NCBI GenBank assembly: GCA_021802685.1 | Contig: JAJZRM010000134.1 | Span: 1 to 7,535, forward strand | DNA length: 7,535 bases | Reading direction: 5' to 3' | DNA from: Deltaproteobacteria bacterium | GTDB lineage: Bacteria > Desulfobacterota > Deferrimicrobia > Deferrimicrobiales > Deferrimicrobiaceae | In this document: one piece after another, positions 5,823 through 7,535 of the stretch | Numbering within the stretch: position 1 is the first letter of the stretch | How the letters are laid out: each line of letters opens with the position of its first letter | Notes under the pieces: model-generated | The model's input: only the letters and a program-made list of their open reading frames with translations | Told to the model about the DNA's origin: nothing | Database searches by the model: none | Translations under genes and position numbers: made by a program

Positions 5823-7499
5823 TTAATGCTCGATGCATTCGCGCTGACCATGGAGGACCGGTTCACTATACCCGAAAAATGCCGCCCTACGCGGTTCCGC
5901 GCGGCCGGGGGCGGCCCACGTCGCCGATATCCGGAGGAATGCCTCCGCGGCCACGGGATCGAAATGCAGGCCGGCGTTTTCCCGGACGTGCCCGATGACC
6001 TTTTCCCGCGGCCACCCCGGGCGGTACGGGCGGTCGGAGGACAGCGCATCGACCACGTCCGCCACGGCGACGATGCGCGCATGCAGGGAGATGGCCTCCC
6101 CGGCCAGGCCCGACGGGTACCCTTTCCCGTCGAACCGTTCATGGTGCTGGGACACGATGGGGATGATCTTCTCGAGGTTCGGGATCGGGCCGAGGATCTC
6201 CGCTCCCGCGGAAGGATGCCTCCGGATCAGCACGAACTCCTCGTCAGACAACCGTCCCGGCTTGTCGAGGATCGACGAAGGGATGCCGAGCTTGCCGATG
6301 TCGTGGAGAAGTCCCCCGCGGTGCAGCAGGTCGATTTCCTGCGGGGGCAGTCCGAGGTCCCGGCCGATCTCCATGGCCAGCTCGGTCACCCTCTGGGAGT
6401 GCCCCGCCGTCCAGGGGGAGTTGGTGTCCACGGCGCGGGAGAGGGCCTGGAGGGTTCCCAGATCGTTTTCGGTGAGCTCTTCGAGGAGGCGGGCCCGGCT
6501 CAGCGCGATGGCGGCCTGGTCGGCGATCTGGCGGAGGCGGATCGGGATTTCGCGGGTGAGGTCCGGCGGATTCCGGTAACCGAGGATCAATACCCCCAGC
6601 AGATCCCCCCTGGAAACGAGGGGGGAGAGCAAGAGCGACGCCGGGGGCGGGCCGGGCCATTGCGGGAGGAAATGGTCGAATTCCCCTCCCGGCGCCGCGA
6701 TCGCGCTCGTATCCAGGGATTTCAGACGGTCGATCTCGTCCGCACGGAGGGGGAGGGCGGCCCCGCAGGCCGGCGATGGATCCGCGGTCAACTCTTTGCG
6801 GAGGAAAGCGATCCCGGCGGACTCTCTGCCGTCCTTTTCAAGGAGGCACAGCCTGGCGGAGTCGCAGGGGACGACGGAGTGAACGTTGTCCAGCAGGGCC
6901 CGGACGATCTTTTCCCGGACCGTTTCCCCCAGGATCGTCTGGACGATCCTGCCCATTTCGGCCTGGATCCGGAACTCCTTGCCCAGATGGTCCGCCATGG
7001 TGTTGAAAGACCGGGCAAGCTCCTCGAACTCGTCCCCGCTGGCGATCTCGACGCGGCTGTCGAAATCCCCCCCGCTGATGCGCCGGGTTCCCTCTTTCAG
7101 CACGGCGAGGGGGGCGATGTTTCTGCGGATCTGCACATGGGCGAACAGGCCGGCGGCGAGCACGACGAGCGCGATGGCGAGGAAAAGGATCCGCGTGAAC
7201 CGGTTCGCCACGGCGAACGCTTCCGATCGGGGTTGGGTGACCGCCACGGTCCAGTCGTCGGAGAAGAAGGCCGGTTTCAGGAAGACCGCGGCGTGATCGA
7301 CCAGCAGTGTCTCCGGCCCCCGCCCCCACTCGAAGTGACCGGCCGCTCCCTTGCGCCTCTCTTGCGCAATGCGCTCGACCAGTCCGGGAGGCAGGGGACG
7401 GGTCTGGAAGAGGGGGGTCCCGGCGGGAGACAGGACGGCGATCTCGGACGCCGGAGGGGCCGCGTCCCGCACCCGGTCCCAGAGGTAGTCGAGGTTCAC
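5823..7499 (-). CDS. Membrane sensor with HAMP, GAF and HD-GYP cyclic-di-GMP phosphodiesterase domains (N-terminus apparently truncated)
   Basis: A 558-residue open frame. Residues 1-100 look like the second half of a periplasmic Cache-type sensor (NLDYLW at 2-7, GHFEWG at 54-59, DDWTVAV at 81-87). One membrane segment follows (about 103-122), then HAMP (about 123-175, with SGGDFDSRV and GDEFEELARSFNTM), a GAF-like domain (about 185-338) and HD-GYP (about 350-525). The HD-GYP metal and signature residues are present: H367, HDIGKLGIP (399-407), H428, HHERFDGKGYP (452-462) and D481/D484, so c-di-GMP hydrolysis is expected. GTG 7499 is the first possible start after an in-frame TAA at 7523-7521. 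It begins inside the sensor domain without the first membrane helix these proteins normally have. The codons before it (TEV-NLDYLW) still look like sensor sequence, suggesting a nonsense change, a frameshift or a sequencing error. The C-terminal tail after 525 is unlike the family. Stop 5823 lies 30 nt before the next promoter; no terminator is seen. Confidence 0.85.
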   Translation of the reverse strand: MNLDYLWDRVRDAAPPASEIAVLSPAGTPLFQTRPLPPGLVERIAQERRKGAAGHFEWGRGPETLLVDHAAVFLKPAFFSDDWTVAVTQPRSEAFAVANRFTRILFLAIALVVLAAGLFAHVQIRRNIAPLAVLKEGTRRISGGDFDSRVEIASGDEFEELARSFNTMADHLGKEFRIQAEMGRIVQTILGETVREKIVRALLDNVHSVVPCDSARLCLLEKDGRESAGIAFLRKELTADPSPACGAALPLRADEIDRLKSLDTSAIAAPGGEFDHFLPQWPGPPPASLLLSPLVSRGDLLGVLILGYRNPPDLTREIPIRLRQIADQAAIALSRARLLEELTENDLGTLQALSRAVDTNSPWTAGHSQRVTELAMEIGRDLGLPPQEIDLLHRGGLLHDIGKLGIPSSILDKPGRLSDEEFVLIRRHPSAGAEILGPIPNLEKIIPIVSQHHERFDGKGYPSGLAGEAISLHARIVAVADVVDALSSDRPYRPGWPREKVIGHVRENAGLHFDPVAAEAFLRISATWAAPGRAEPRRAAFFGYSEPVLHGQRECIEH

Positions 7500-7535
7500 C
7501 TCGGTGGAAGGTAGTTCCCGTTACGGCGGGATCCC

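Noticed and set aside
5826..7514. 562-codon open frame on the plus strand
   Set aside because: Mirror frame of the HD-GYP gene; no motifs, and the minus-strand protein has complete domains.

Overview
The window is a high-GC bacterial segment in which every gene I can support lies on the minus strand. The five complete genes use GC-rich codons (sample lines reach 67-80% GC). Operon style and family mix (HD-GYP sensor, KamA-family radical SAM enzyme, tandem D-Ala-D-Ala-ligase-like ATP-grasp enzymes) would suit a Deltaproteobacteria/Desulfobacterota-like or similar environmental genome. That placement is inference, since no rRNA or other marker is present.

Layout in transcription order (right to left): (1) 7499-5823, a membrane sensor with TM, HAMP, GAF and a complete HD-GYP cyclic-di-GMP phosphodiesterase domain; its N-terminus is missing because an in-frame TAA lies at 7523-7521. 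(2) 5822-5724, an AT-rich intergenic region with a strong sigma-70-type promoter (TTGACA - 17 nt - TAAAAT) and a small inverted repeat between the predicted transcription start and the next gene. (3) 5723-1341, a five-gene operon: XRE-cupin regulator, KamA-family aminomutase, ATP-grasp ligase 1, ATP-grasp ligase 2, GNAT acetyltransferase. The last four genes overlap (28 nt, GTGA, ATGA), so they are almost certainly translationally coupled. (4) 1341-1047, a long imperfect palindrome directly after the GNAT stop. (5) 1020-991, a promoter. (6) 942 to beyond position 1, the first 314 codons of a zinc-ribbon-containing N6/N4 DNA methyltransferase resembling the DUF1156/COG1743 group. It is less GC-rich (about 56% in the first 180 bases), and its family is often found in phage-defence islands.

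The most interesting system is the five-gene operon. A lysine 2,3-aminomutase-like enzyme would make a beta-amino acid (most simply L-beta-lysine). Two divergent ligases could join it to amino- or carboxylate-bearing partners, an acetyltransferase could cap an amine, and an amine-type cupin regulator could sense substrate or product. That logic fits a small beta-amino-acid peptide or compatible-solute-like product rather than cell-wall D-Ala-D-Ala synthesis. The product is inferred, not shown. The second notable structure is the palindrome, which sits where the GC-rich operon meets the lower-GC methylase and may mark an insertion junction.
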